A DNA stretch of 64,000 nucleotides, taken from assembly GCA_949358305.1 (NCBI GenBank), contig OX442321.1:4303605-4367604 (forward strand), written 5' to 3'. Source of the DNA: Strigamia acuminata. Lineage: Eukaryota; Arthropoda; Chilopoda; Geophilomorpha; Linotaeniidae. The notes below the pieces were generated by a model. That model was not told the origin of the DNA. It searched no databases and worked only from the letters and a program-made list of their open reading frames with translations. The stretch's first letter is position 1, and each line of letters begins with the position of its first letter. The position numbers and the translations under genes are program-made. Of the stretch, positions 22,014 through 31,859 are shown in pieces.

Positions 22014-25000
22014 ATGGCGGATTCGATCTCGGGCGGTTCGTTAAATCGAATTGAACTTTTGAAACCAAACAACTACTTCATCTGGCAGTTCAAGGTAAAG
22101 ACTTTATTGGCTGCAAAGAGCTTAACAAAAATGATAACGGAGCCAGCAGAAGTAAAGCCAAACCAAGGCGATGCAGATTATGCAAATAAACTCGTCAAGT
22201 ACGACGAATGGGCGAAAAAGAACAACGAGGCGCTCGGCATCATCATTTTAACAATGTCGGATGAGGAAGCAGCGAACTGCATGGATATGACCGAAGCAAA
22301 AGCGGTGTGGGATGCTTTAAAAGCGTTATATGCCGGTGCGACCGAGGAGCAACAAATCGACGCGGCAACGGAACTGGCGGAATTGCGCATGAAAAATGAC
22401 GAAAACGTGGACAGCTATTTGAACAGGGCCAAGTCCATTCAAGCCAGATCTAAAGCAGTTGGCCGGGACGTGAAAAATCGTGAGTTGATGACAAGAAGTC
22501 CCTATAACAAAATCAAGGGAAAACAATCCAATGGGATTTTACAATTGGTGCATGCAGATCTAATAGGACCAATTCAAATTTCATCATTGGCAGGAAGCAA
22601 ATATGCATTAATAATGACGGAGGATTTCACACGTAAGAAATTCGTTTATTTCTTGAAAGAAAAATCGCAGACATTTGAGTTTTTTAAAACGTTTAAAGCG
22701 ATGACAGAGAAACAAACCGGACAAAAATTGAAAAAACTCAGAAGTGATAATGGAGGCGAGTTTGTGAACGCTAATTTCAAACGTTTTTTCGATGAAGAGG
22801 GCATAATACACGAACTAACGGTGCCATTTAATCCGTCCAGCAACGGAATTTCGGAACGGACGAATCGAACACTCGTGGAGGCGACGCGGACATTACTGTT
22901 GGAATCAGGGTTACCATTGAGTTTTTGGGCAGAGGCTTTAGCCACGTCGGTGTACGTGAAAAATCGCTCTTTGACCAAACCAAACGGGGATCTAGTACCG
23001 GAGGAGATGTGGACGAAACGCAAGCAAGCAATAAATTATTTGAGGAATTTTGGATGCGAGGCTTTCCTGCACGTCCCAGCAGAAAAACGGCAAAAACTCG
23101 ATCAAAAGGCGAAACATGGGATTTTTATTGGCTACTCGGTTGATAGAAAAGCGTACAGAGTCTACGTTCCGGATGACAAGAAGGTACAAGAAGGTAGAAC
23201 AGTTATATTTAACGAGAAAATTCGGGAAGCGGACATTTTTAGTTTAAACGAGAAAAATGAAAAACGACGATTTTGCCAAGAAATCGAGGATGAAATCATT
23301 GTTGCAGAGCCGAATGTGGATGACAACAACCAACAGCCAGCGGTTGCAGTCGAAAACGACCCACAACCAGAGCAACAGGCGGAGCAACAATTGGATCAAC
23401 CAGCACGAGTTGGGAGGCCAGTGGGATCGACGAAGGCCGTACTCGAACAGCGCCACGCAGAGCAACGCGAACTGCGTGAACAACAATTGCAACAAGAGGG
23501 AGTACGCCGCTCACAGAGAATTGCAGCGCAGCATGAAGCGGTCACTGCAGCGGTCGAAGCTGTAGATGAACTATTAGTAGATGAGTTTTTTACACCGGAA
23601 ACCTTTGACCAAGCAATGAACTGTGCCGACAAGGAAAGATGGAAAGAGGCAATGAACAACGAAATTGATTCGTTACACGTAAACAACGTGTGGACCCTGG
23701 TCAAGAGAGAGAAGAAAATGACAACAATCAAGAGTAAGTGGATATTTCGCATTAAGCTGAACGCCGATCGAAGCGTGAACAAATTCAAGGCGAGGTTGGT
23801 GGCGGTGGGATATTCACAGCGAGCCGGAATAGATTTTACGGAAACCTTCTCACCAGTGGTCAGACTGGAATCGCTTCGAATCATCTTGTCCATGGTCGCG
23901 AAGCACAAATTATTCACAAGACAATTTGATATCAAGACAGCCTACCTTTACGGTCTGATTGACGAAACAATTTTCATGGAGCAGCCGGAGGGGTATGTGC
24001 AAGAGGATTTTGTTTGCAAGCTCGAACGCAGCCTGTATGGCCTGCGCCAATCGGGCAGATGTTGGAATCAACGACTGGACGAAGAACTGACGAAAATAGG
24101 CCTGACACCGCTAATAAATGACAGGTGTGTTTATGTTTACAAGAAGAGAAATGACTATCTTATTCTGGGAGTCTATGTGGACGATATTTTGGCAGCGTTC
24201 ACTCGACCAAAGATTTTGGATCGAATAATGAGACGTTTGAAAAGAGTTTTTGAAGTGATCGACATGGGAGAAGTGCATTTCCTACTAGGGATGGAAATTT
24301 CGATTACAGAAGCAGGAGTCTTTATTGGTCAACAGAAATACGTTAGCGAAATTTTGGTGAAATATGACTTATTGGACGGGATCGTCGCGAGCACGCCAAT
24401 GGCGACCGGTCAGGACCTGAACGATTTTGAAAATTCGAAGAAAGTTGATCAGCAACTATATCAACAAATTTTGGGATCACTGATGCACGTGATGGTGGTC
24501 ACCCGACCGGATCTATCATTTGCGATAAGCGCATTGTCGACGTATGCAAGGGACCCACGTCAAGTGCATTTCAGGGCAGCTAAACGTGTCCTGCGTTACC
24601 TGAAAAAGACAAGAGAAACGCGACTATTTTTTCCGAGTGAAGACGGAAATTTACAAGGTTTTGCTGATGCAAGCTGGTGCTCAACCCAAGAAGCGAAATC
24701 GTACACGGGAATAATCGTAAAAATCGGACTTTCAACAATAAGTTGGAAAACAAAGAAACAACGTCTCGTTGCGATGTCGTCGACGGAGAGCGAAATTTTG
24801 GCCATATGCGAACTGCTCAAATCCATAAAATGGGCACGTGATTTTCTATATGAAGTTGGAGAAGGAAGCAGTGTTCAAAGAAGTGTGCCAATCTACACAG
24901 ACAGTTCACCAGCGATTCAAGTTTTGTGTGGGGCGAACCAATTTGGTCGCACAAAACACATTAATAGACATTTAATGTTTATTAAAGACGAGCTGAAGCT

Positions 25001-25166
25001 CGGCAATATCAAACTAATTCATTTACCTTCAACAGAAATGATCGCGGACTTTTTAACCAAAGCTGTGGCAAAGGATAAATTCACGGAGGGTCGAAAGGGC
25101 GTAAGCTTGAAGGACGAGGGGAAGATGAACGAGATCGAGGAGGAAGAGAAAAATGAAGACAAATAA
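22014..25166 (+). CDS. Copia gag-pol polyprotein, 1050 aa, missing zinc knuckle and protease
   Basis: Start ATG at 22014. Residues about 1-150 are copia gag (UBN2-type, LKPNNYFIWQFKVKTLL). About residue 155 the frame jumps straight into the integrase core (LQLVHADLIGPI; catalytic Asp, then LRSDNGGEF, then Glu in SERTNRTL). The CCHC zinc knuckle, the Asp-Ser-Gly protease and the HHCC integrase zinc finger, which normally lie between, are absent, so an in-frame deletion is inferred. Reverse transcriptase follows, with SLYGLRQSGRCWNQ and the active-site YVDD, then RNase H (FADASWC; MSSTESE; IYTDSSPAIQ). Without a protease the element should depend on another copy, yet its identical LTRs show it moved recently. 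Confidence 0.92.
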   Translation: MADSISGGSLNRIELLKPNNYFIWQFKVKTLLAAKSLTKMITEPAEVKPNQGDADYANKLVKYDEWAKKNNEALGIIILTMSDEEAANCMDMTEAKAVWDALKALYAGATEEQQIDAATELAELRMKNDENVDSYLNRAKSIQARSKAVGRDVKNRELMTRSPYNKIKGKQSNGILQLVHADLIGPIQISSLAGSKYALIMTEDFTRKKFVYFLKEKSQTFEFFKTFKAMTEKQTGQKLKKLRSDNGGEFVNANFKRFFDEEGIIHELTVPFNPSSNGISERTNRTLVEATRTLLLESGLPLSFWAEALATSVYVKNRSLTKPNGDLVPEEMWTKRKQAINYLRNFGCEAFLHVPAEKRQKLDQKAKHGIFIGYSVDRKAYRVYVPDDKKVQEGRTVIFNEKIREADIFSLNEKNEKRRFCQEIEDEIIVAEPNVDDNNQQPAVAVENDPQPEQQAEQQLDQPARVGRPVGSTKAVLEQRHAEQRELREQQLQQEGVRRSQRIAAQHEAVTAAVEAVDELLVDEFFTPETFDQAMNCADKERWKEAMNNEIDSLHVNNVWTLVKREKKMTTIKSKWIFRIKLNADRSVNKFKARLVAVGYSQRAGIDFTETFSPVVRLESLRIILSMVAKHKLFTRQFDIKTAYLYGLIDETIFMEQPEGYVQEDFVCKLERSLYGLRQSGRCWNQRLDEELTKIGLTPLINDRCVYVYKKRNDYLILGVYVDDILAAFTRPKILDRIMRRLKRVFEVIDMGEVHFLLGMEISITEAGVFIGQQKYVSEILVKYDLLDGIVASTPMATGQDLNDFENSKKVDQQLYQQILGSLMHVMVVTRPDLSFAISALSTYARDPRQVHFRAAKRVLRYLKKTRETRLFFPSEDGNLQGFADASWCSTQEAKSYTGIIVKIGLSTISWKTKKQRLVAMSSTESEILAICELLKSIKWARDFLYEVGEGSSVQRSVPIYTDSSPAIQVLCGANQFGRTKHINRHLMFIKDELKLGNIKLIHLPSTEMIADFLTKAVAKDKFTEGRKGVSLKDEGKMNEIEEEEKNEDK

Positions 25167-25252
25167 TAATTTATTCATTTTGTGTTTTTGATATTGTTGA
25201 ATGTTAATTTTTAAGTTTGTTTCAAAACCCATGATAATTTATAAGCGGGGTT

Positions 25253-25437
25253 TGTTAGATTTAATTGTTGTAAATTATCATTTGTTTGACGTTTTATCCA
25301 AGTTTGTAATGTTTGCGACATGTTATGCGCGTGTCATTCTATTGTTGTAAAAACTTTTTCTGAAGAGTAAAGACGTGTTTTTTCTGTTCCGTTAACGTGT
25401 GATCTTTTAATTCGATTTGGACATTCGAAATACAACA
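25253..25437 (+). repeat. 3' LTR of the copia element
   Basis: 185 bp, identical by eye to the 5' LTR, preceded by a short purine-rich stretch (AAGCGGGG). Confidence 0.93.
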
Positions 25438-25442
25438 GGGAT

Positions 25443-25690
25443 GTCTACTGCTGACACTCGTCTCATACTGATAATTTCTCCACGACTTTCAAATCTTGCT
25501 GTGGAGTAAATTTAAAAATTACCAGTGTCGGCCACAATTCTAACCATCTAAAATTTAATAAAAAATTGATTTTTAAAATTTAAAAAAAAAAATTCTTTCT
25601 CACTTGTCCCTAAAATGCACACAAAGATAACCCATGTCTGACATGCAAAAACACAAACCAAAAACACAATATTTCAGCTTGTTCAGCGGA
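25443..25690 (-). pseudogene. Small membrane-protein family, copy F, 5' part
   Basis: Reading on -, the end of exon 1 (YLCVHFRDK) and start of exon 2 (LEL-like, KFTPQQD region) match the family, with the conserved intron 1 (GACAAGTGAGAAAG to TTTAGATGG). Exon 2 carries a stop and frame changes and is cut by the copia element. Confidence 0.55.
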
Positions 25691-25799
25691 ATTTGGCAAT
25701 GAAACAAGCTATAGTTCCGCCGTTCCGCCGTTTCCACAGAATTGGGTGATACCGGGTTTTCCCCAAACCCAACGGTTCCGCAAATTATCCTGTCTCTTA

Positions 25800-26083
25800 T
25801 TTAAGGATTAAAATCGACGTACTTCATTGTTGTGTGCTGGTTCCCATTCGTCTTGAATCATTACGGTCGATACCCGTCGAACGCTAAATTCATGATTTTT
25901 TTCGACGATTCTGGCGTCTTGGTCTTCTGAAAACTGAAACTCGGTTTTCCTTCTCGTCCACCATCTAAAATTTGATAAAAAATTATTTTTTAAAATTTTT
26001 AAAAAAAATTCTTTCTCACTTGTCCCTAAAATGCACACAAATATAACCCATGACTGACACCCAAAAACAGAAACCAAAAACTT
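25800..26083 (-). pseudogene. Small membrane-protein family, copy E (5' exon cut by a solo LTR)
   Basis: Exon 2 on - is well preserved: WWTRRKTEFQFSEDQD, RIVEKNHEFSVRRVSTVM, then a GT donor. Exon 1 ends in VCVHFRDK-like sequence before the conserved intron. The N-terminal part of exon 1 is separated by the solo LTR at 26084-26463. No exon 3 is seen before copy F begins, so this is a fragment. Confidence 0.55.
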
Positions 26084-26463
26084 GTGACGATGACGACTCG
26101 GGATAGGAATTAAGTCAATAAAATCAAGTGAACAAACTGAGTGTGTTAAAGTGCAAATAAGGAGACGTTATGTTTCTCAAAACATAGGACAATTTATTAA
26201 TACTAGCGGAATTTATATAACAACTAAGGCCGACAAATGGCTAATAAATCGAATGAAATTAAACTACACAAAATGGGGCTAAAAGCCCTAAAATAATATC
26301 AGAGATGGCGGGTGTTTTTAGCCTTGAAATAAGAGTTTTAATGTTCTTATTTCTTAGGCGTAAAAGATGTCGACGAGCAATCGGACTGATTGTCGTCTAT
26401 TTCAGTTGGTTCTGCGTGTGTAATATTATCCGAGATGTGCGGTTGTCTTTACTGCATCGTCAC
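26084..26463 (-). mobile_element. Solo LTR (BEL/Pao-like)
   Basis: 380 bp with inverted ends GTGACGATG / CATCGTCAC and a 5-bp direct duplication AACTT on each side (26079-26083, 26464-26468). Read on -, it has a TATA-like TTATATAAAT and, further on, AATAAA, consistent with an LTR promoter and polyadenylation signal. There is no internal region, so it is probably the product of LTR-LTR recombination. The superfamily assignment is tentative. Confidence 0.65.
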
Positions 26464-26892
26464 AACTTTGGGCGATCATTGGTTTAAATATCTGTTCGCA
26501 GATATTTACCAATTGATCTCTTTATAATTATCGAAATAACTATAAAGTAAGATGCGCAAAGTTAGACTTGAAATAATAATTGTGTACGGATAAATCGGTT
26601 ACAACTTATCAATTTGTAACTTATATCAGTCACAACTGTATTTGAAATTAGTTCTGGACTCATCAAAGGACTTCGAGTTCATGCCAAATTTCATAAACAC
26701 GGCGTTAACAATTTCTCAGCAAGTTTGAATTCGTATTTCTTTGGAAAATGATCCATTTATTTTCTTACATAAAAAAAAATTAAAAAACTGTGAATATCAG
26801 CCGACTAGAATGTAAAATTGTTAGACTTGAAATAATAATTGTGTACGGATAAATCGGTTACAACTTATCACGTAAAACAATCAACTTCCGGT
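26464..26892. repeat. Locally duplicated segment flanking the gypsy element
   Basis: GTTAGACTTGAAATAATAAT and following about 45 bases occur at about 26561 and again at 26821. The segment TCAATTTGTAACTTATAT through TCTCAGCAAGTTTGA at 26607-26727 recurs right of the gypsy element at about 31561-31681. A duplicated tract therefore surrounds the insertion. Confidence 0.75.
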
Positions 26893-27077
26893 TTAGTATA
26901 TATCTTACTAATAACAAATTATGTTGAGGATGGTTGAAATGAAAGGTCAGTCATATTAGGCTAAGAACTAACAAGTGCTTTATTCGGGGTCAAGCTACAA
27001 GGTGGCGCTGGGGGTACAGCGCCTAAGGCAAAGATGACGTCACTACACAAAACATGCAGTGAAGTCCGAACACAGCA
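26893..27077 (-). repeat. 3' LTR of the gypsy element
   Basis: 185 bp; by eye no differences from 31361-31545. Confidence 0.92.
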
Positions 27078-27177
27078 TCATTCCCCATTAATGGCACATT
27101 AATCAAATCACAAATACAATAATAAAATTCATTCACGATAGACAATGTACCAATTCGATTAATAAAAACAAATACAC

Positions 27178-30100
27178 TTAATCACTGTTATTATATCCGT
27201 AAAATTGTGTCGGGTTGCGAATACGCTGGGGATGGCGGTACGGCACAACAGGAGTATTGACGGGAACAGGAGGAGGTGTAGGAGCTGGAGAAGCATCACG
27301 AACGCTTGGGAGGTTGGGTGAATTGGGAGGAGTAACTAGGACTTGCGGTTGTACAACTGAAGGTGTGTTACCGAGGTTTGAGTCGTCACTTATCAAAGGA
27401 AAATGTCCGCGATTCCCTCCCCCCTCCGGAGTTTGAGCGTGCAAAGTCTGGCGTTTTCGGAGCTGGTCCGCATGTCGGTTCCAAATTATGGCATTTCCGA
27501 CGGCCACATCGTACGTGGTGGACGATGTCTTCTGCGATATTATTCCAGGAACCCATCTCGCGGCGTGCAAATAGTCGCGCGCGAACACCAATTCCCCAGG
27601 CTCGAAGGAACGACGCGTTTCCACAGTTGTTGGCTCCGGCATTAGGCGGGGGTTCAACAAATGTAACCTAGTTCGTACAGTTCGTTGTAAAAAGGCCTCG
27701 GACGGCGTAGTCCGTGTAGAAACATGCGGCGTCGAGCGATAGGCAATTAAAAATTGGTCAACGGCTTCTGAAATGCTCAAATTTAAATTTAGAAATTTTC
27801 CGACTTGATTTTTAAATGTCTTCACGAAGCCTTCCACTGCTCCGTTGGTCGCTGGGTGGAAAGGCGGTGAACGAGTTTGTCGGATGCCGTTCCGTGACAG
27901 GAAGTCTACAAATTCCGCTGAAGTGAACTGCGGCCCATTGTCGGAATGAACGTGGATCGGCAAGCCGTGACGTTTAAACCAGCATTTTAAAACCGCAATT
28001 GTTGCTTTCGAGGTAGTGGCAGTCATCATACGTACTTCGCACCACTTGGTGCGCGCATCCACAGCCAACAGGAACATTTTGCCATGGAAGGGGCCGGCGA
28101 AATCAAGGTGGATTCGCCCCCAAATTTCGTCGGGAATGGGCCAACGCAAGTCGGACGTCTTAGGCGGATCCGGGAGTGCGCGCTGGCACACGTCGCACGA
28201 ACGCACCATCGACTCAATGTCACGGTCGATTGACGGCCACCAAACTGTTGAACGAGCGAGCGACTTGGTGCGCACGATTCCAAAATGTCCTGCATGCAAC
28301 TCCGTCAGGACTGCACGGCGAAGCTGCTCCGGCACGACCAAACGCTCCGACAGGAACAAGAATGGTCCATGTGTGGAAAAGGCGGACCTGTGCTTATAAA
28401 AATTTACTAAGTCAGGTGTCTTTGATTTCCATTCGTCTTGGATGCACTGCAGAACTGCTTGCAATTGGGCGTCTGCGTCGTATGCTGCACGCAAGGCTGC
28501 CTGCGATACCGGAAACTGCGAAAGAGAAACGGAAAATATTTCGTTAACGTGCATATCGAGGTCTTCTCGACCGTCGACCACGGGTTGAGGATTGCGAGAC
28601 AATCCGTCTGCAATTTGGTTGTCGACAGCAGGCACATGCTCGATAGCATAATCGTAGGCGCTTAGGAAAATTGCCCACCGGTGCAAGCGAGCGGCGACAA
28701 TTTGATTGCATCCTTTCTTCTCTCCAAAAATTGCCACCAGCGGTTTGTGATCAGTTCGTAAAATGAATTTTCTCCCAAACAGGTGGTGATGGAAGCGGCG
28801 AACACCATAAACGATCGCAAGTCCTTCACGGTCGATTTGCGCATAATTTTTCTGCGCGCTGGACAAGAGGGAACTAGCAAAGGCAATTGGACGATGGATT
28901 CCATTTTCTACGTGGGAAATAAAGGCGCCCACACCGACCGGCGAGGCATCAACGGTCAGATAAAGTTGCTTCTTCGCGTCGTAGTGTGCCAGCGCTGAAT
29001 CGACAGTTACAGCAGCCTTGACCTTCGTCCAGGCCTTGTGTTGTTCCGGTCCCCATGTCCACGGAGTATCGTCGCGCGTGAGGCGGTAAAGCGGCTCTAA
29101 TAAAGTGGATAAATTATTAATAAATTTGCCATAATAGTTTATGAGCCCCAGGAACGATTTGAGCGATAAAACGTCGGTTGGCTGCATGGCGTTGCGTAGT
29201 GGAGCCAATTTTGAGTCCACTGGCGTGATTCCTAGCTTGGAAATGTTCAGCCCCAAAAACTGCACACAAGCACGCAAAAACTTGCACTTTTTCCTATTTA
29301 ATGTTAAATTGGCTTTGTTAAATGCACCCAATAATTGATCCAGGTTGCATAAGTGCGTTGAATTTGTTGCACCGGTCACGGCCGAATCATCAATGAACGG
29401 CTGCGTACTCTCGACTTTGGCTGTTAATTTGTCCATCTCGCGTTGGAAGATTGCCGGCGCGCTGGATATCCCGTAAAAAAGTCTATTTACTGTGAAGAGA
29501 CCCAAGTGGGTATTAATTGTGCACATCAATTTACTCTCTGCATCCAACTCCAGCTGGTTGTAGGCGTGATTCATATCAAGAGTAGAATACGTCTCACCGC
29601 CCGACAACTTCGCTGCAACGTCTTCAAACAGAGGTAAAGGGTAAGAGTTGGGGAGAACCGCCTTATTTATGGTTCTATTATAGCATCCCGCTATCTTTAA
29701 CGTGCCATCTGATTTAAGGACATGCATAATAGGTGTCGCCCATTTAGAAGAAGCGACAGGAGTTATGATACCTAAATCCTGCAGTCTGCGCAGCTCTTCC
29801 TCCAGTCGTGGCTTCATCGCGAGTGGAACAGGGTAATTCTTCAAAAATATCGGTTGCACGGCCGGATCGATATCGATGTGGACCTTGTGCACGTTGTAGC
29901 ATCCGATTTCATCGCGAAAAACGTTGGCATGACGTTCCAAAATCTCGTCCAATCTGTTGGACGACGGTGTATCGAGTTTCTCGGGCGTTGGCGTCGATGT
30001 GGACAACGAAAATACTTCTGCGCCCACCAGGTCGCCAGTCTTCGACAGCAAACCAAATGCTTCGAGCCAGTCGCGGCCAAGGAGTGGGATGGGGCCGTGA

Positions 30101-31236
30101 GTCGCCACACACAACGGCAAACGAAAATCGCGATCACGATGACGAACCGGAACTTCGCAAACCCCTTCCATTCGGAGTGTTGTGCCGCCGTACGTGTTCA
30201 TCTGGATCGGAAGGGGCTGCAATGGAAAATTTGAAAAATATTTAGTATAAGTTTCGAGATTTATAAATGTAGCGCCTGCTCCCGTGTCCATTTCCATTAG
30301 GAGATTGACATTAGCAATTTTAATGGCCAAAATAATTGGTTGTGTGGCTTTAATGCCAATCGCGTTGACGGTCGTCGTCAAATCCGGCTCGACAGCGTAG
30401 TACGTGAGCTGTTGTGGCATCTCGACTGCATGGACTGGAGCTGGTGACTTCAAGACCGACCGGCAAACTGGTTTGATGTGGCCAGTTTTTCCGCATCCGT
30501 GGCACGTGGCATCGCGAAAACGGCACGCTTCACGCGTGTGCGACTTACTGCCGCAAGCAGAACACGCCGACGCATTTCCTTTCGAGTTGGATGGTTGGCG
30601 GACTGCTTGAGATGAGGTAGTGCCCCTCGAGGAGCGTTTTCTACCCTTAAACGCATCGTGACGTGGCCTGGAGTCGTGTTGGAGTTTGTGCACCGGCAGC
30701 GCCGACGCATTTTGCGTCGCGATCGTCGAAAATTCCTTTTGCGACACTTCTGCAGCGGCAGCAAACTCAACCGCGTCGTCGAACGTCAAATCTTTTTTTA
30801 ACGTGAGCGCCTGTTGCACTTGCTCATTCTGGAGGCCACAAAGAAAGCGATTTCTTAATTCGTTGGTTTTATCGGCGAACTCACAGTTTTGGGCCAGGTC
30901 CTGAAGAGCGAGAGAATACTCCAGCACGGTTTCATTCGGCAGTCGATCACGGCGGTGAAAACGGCGAATTTCTCCCAGCACGAGCGGCTTCGCGCGTGCA
31001 TTTTTTTGCATTAAAGCCACTAGATCCGCGTACTTCAATTCAGCAGCTTCCTTCGGCGCCGCGAGCGTGTCCAGCTGCTTGAAGGTTGGCATGCCGACGT
31101 ACGCCAGCAGCGTGTGGACCTTCTCCTGGTCATCGACGATTTTATTACAAGCGAAAATACTTGTCATACGCTTGCAATATAGGCCCCAATCCTCTGTTGG
31201 ATCGTATTCCCGCGGTGTCCCTTTTAGAGCTGACAT
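27178..31236 (-). CDS. Gypsy gag-pol polyprotein, single ORF, 1352 aa
   Basis: One uninterrupted frame from ATG 31236. Gag occupies about residues 1-215, then two zinc knuckles (CSACGSKSHTREAC and CHGCGKTGHIKPVC). An aspartic protease follows with MEMDTGAGATFIN (active-site Asp-Thr-Gly). Reverse transcriptase has FIDD at the catalytic site in place of the commoner YxDD. RNase H begins LTVDASPVGVGA, and integrase has the HHCC zinc finger (ELHAGHFG ... CDVCQ) and D,D-35-E core (LDFAGPF, HSDNGPQF, GAVEGFVK). The single-ORF gag-pol and domain order are those of the Ty3 group often annotated as K02A2.6-like proteins. All catalytic residues that I can see are present. Confidence 0.93.
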   Translation of the reverse strand: MSALKGTPREYDPTEDWGLYCKRMTSIFACNKIVDDQEKVHTLLAYVGMPTFKQLDTLAAPKEAAELKYADLVALMQKNARAKPLVLGEIRRFHRRDRLPNETVLEYSLALQDLAQNCEFADKTNELRNRFLCGLQNEQVQQALTLKKDLTFDDAVEFAAAAEVSQKEFSTIATQNASALPVHKLQHDSRPRHDAFKGRKRSSRGTTSSQAVRQPSNSKGNASACSACGSKSHTREACRFRDATCHGCGKTGHIKPVCRSVLKSPAPVHAVEMPQQLTYYAVEPDLTTTVNAIGIKATQPIILAIKIANVNLLMEMDTGAGATFINLETYTKYFSNFPLQPLPIQMNTYGGTTLRMEGVCEVPVRHRDRDFRLPLCVATHGPIPLLGRDWLEAFGLLSKTGDLVGAEVFSLSTSTPTPEKLDTPSSNRLDEILERHANVFRDEIGCYNVHKVHIDIDPAVQPIFLKNYPVPLAMKPRLEEELRRLQDLGIITPVASSKWATPIMHVLKSDGTLKIAGCYNRTINKAVLPNSYPLPLFEDVAAKLSGGETYSTLDMNHAYNQLELDAESKLMCTINTHLGLFTVNRLFYGISSAPAIFQREMDKLTAKVESTQPFIDDSAVTGATNSTHLCNLDQLLGAFNKANLTLNRKKCKFLRACVQFLGLNISKLGITPVDSKLAPLRNAMQPTDVLSLKSFLGLINYYGKFINNLSTLLEPLYRLTRDDTPWTWGPEQHKAWTKVKAAVTVDSALAHYDAKKQLYLTVDASPVGVGAFISHVENGIHRPIAFASSLLSSAQKNYAQIDREGLAIVYGVRRFHHHLFGRKFILRTDHKPLVAIFGEKKGCNQIVAARLHRWAIFLSAYDYAIEHVPAVDNQIADGLSRNPQPVVDGREDLDMHVNEIFSVSLSQFPVSQAALRAAYDADAQLQAVLQCIQDEWKSKTPDLVNFYKHRSAFSTHGPFLFLSERLVVPEQLRRAVLTELHAGHFGIVRTKSLARSTVWWPSIDRDIESMVRSCDVCQRALPDPPKTSDLRWPIPDEIWGRIHLDFAGPFHGKMFLLAVDARTKWCEVRMMTATTSKATIAVLKCWFKRHGLPIHVHSDNGPQFTSAEFVDFLSRNGIRQTRSPPFHPATNGAVEGFVKTFKNQVGKFLNLNLSISEAVDQFLIAYRSTPHVSTRTTPSEAFLQRTVRTRLHLLNPRLMPEPTTVETRRSFEPGELVFARDYLHAARWVPGIISQKTSSTTYDVAVGNAIIWNRHADQLRKRQTLHAQTPEGGGNRGHFPLISDDSNLGNTPSVVQPQVLVTPPNSPNLPSVRDASPAPTPPPVPVNTPVVPYRHPQRIRNPTQFYGYNNSD

Positions 31237-31360
31237 TTTGATGGCAAAAGTCGGCGTTGAGTACGAAAACGCGAGGAAAACGTGACAATGGAACGTAGGC
31301 CTAACGTCGGGACTGGATTCATTAGTTGAACGTGGATTTCGGATCCTATCTCGTCGCCAT

Positions 31361-31545
31361 TTAGTATATATCTTACTAATAACAAATTATGTTGAGGATG
31401 GTTGAAATGAAAGGTCAGTCATATTAGGCTAAGAACTAACAAGTGCTTTATTCGGGGTCAAGCTACAAGGTGGCGCTGGGGGTACAGCGCCTAAGGCAAA
31501 GATGACGTCACTACACAAAACATGCAGTGAAGTCCGAACACAGCA
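31361..31545 (-). repeat. 5' LTR of the gypsy element
   Basis: 185 bp. The LTR's minus-strand 5' end is TGCTGTGTTCGG and its 3' end is ATATACTAA. Confidence 0.92.
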
Positions 31546-31859
31546 CGGTTCCCTCTTAATATCAATTTGTAACTTATATAAGTCACAACTGTATTTGAAA
31601 TTGGTTCTGGACTCATCAAGGGACTTCGAGTTCATGCCAAATTTCATAAACACGGCGTTAACAATTTCTCAGCAAGTTTGAAAAATGATCCATTTATTTT
31701 CTTACATAAAAAAAAATTAAAAAACTGTGAATATCAGACGACTAGAATGTAAAATTGCACTGAATGCTCATTACAAATAAAGTAATGGTGCTTTATATCT
31801 TGGTTTATTCAATTAAAAACGATTTTTTTAGTTATCAGTAAAAAAAAAAATAATAATAA

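Larger units (their letters stand above)
21695..25437 (+). mobile_element. Ty1/copia LTR retrotransposon, LTR-identical, internally deleted
   Basis: 3743 bp. The 185-bp LTRs (21695-21879, 25253-25437) start TGTTAG, end ACAACA and look identical over their full length. A 5-bp target-site duplication GGGAT flanks the element (21690-21694, 25438-25442). A primer site TGGTAGCAG directly follows the 5' LTR, complementary to the 3' end of initiator tRNA-Met, the usual copia primer. Identical LTRs and an intact duplication indicate recent insertion. Confidence 0.95.
26893..31545 (-). mobile_element. Ty3/gypsy LTR retrotransposon with identical LTRs
   Basis: 4653 bp on -. LTRs at 26893-27077 and 31361-31545 (185 bp each) appear identical. 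A 4-bp duplication CGGT flanks the element (26889-26892, 31546-31549). On - the 5' LTR ends at 31361 and is followed, one base on, by TGGCGACG, a probable primer site whose tRNA I cannot name. Intact ORF plus identical LTRs suggest a recent and potentially active insertion. Confidence 0.93.

Noticed and set aside
27215-30904. Many plus-strand ORFs of 65-145 codons.
   Set aside because: Antisense shadows of the gypsy polyprotein on -.
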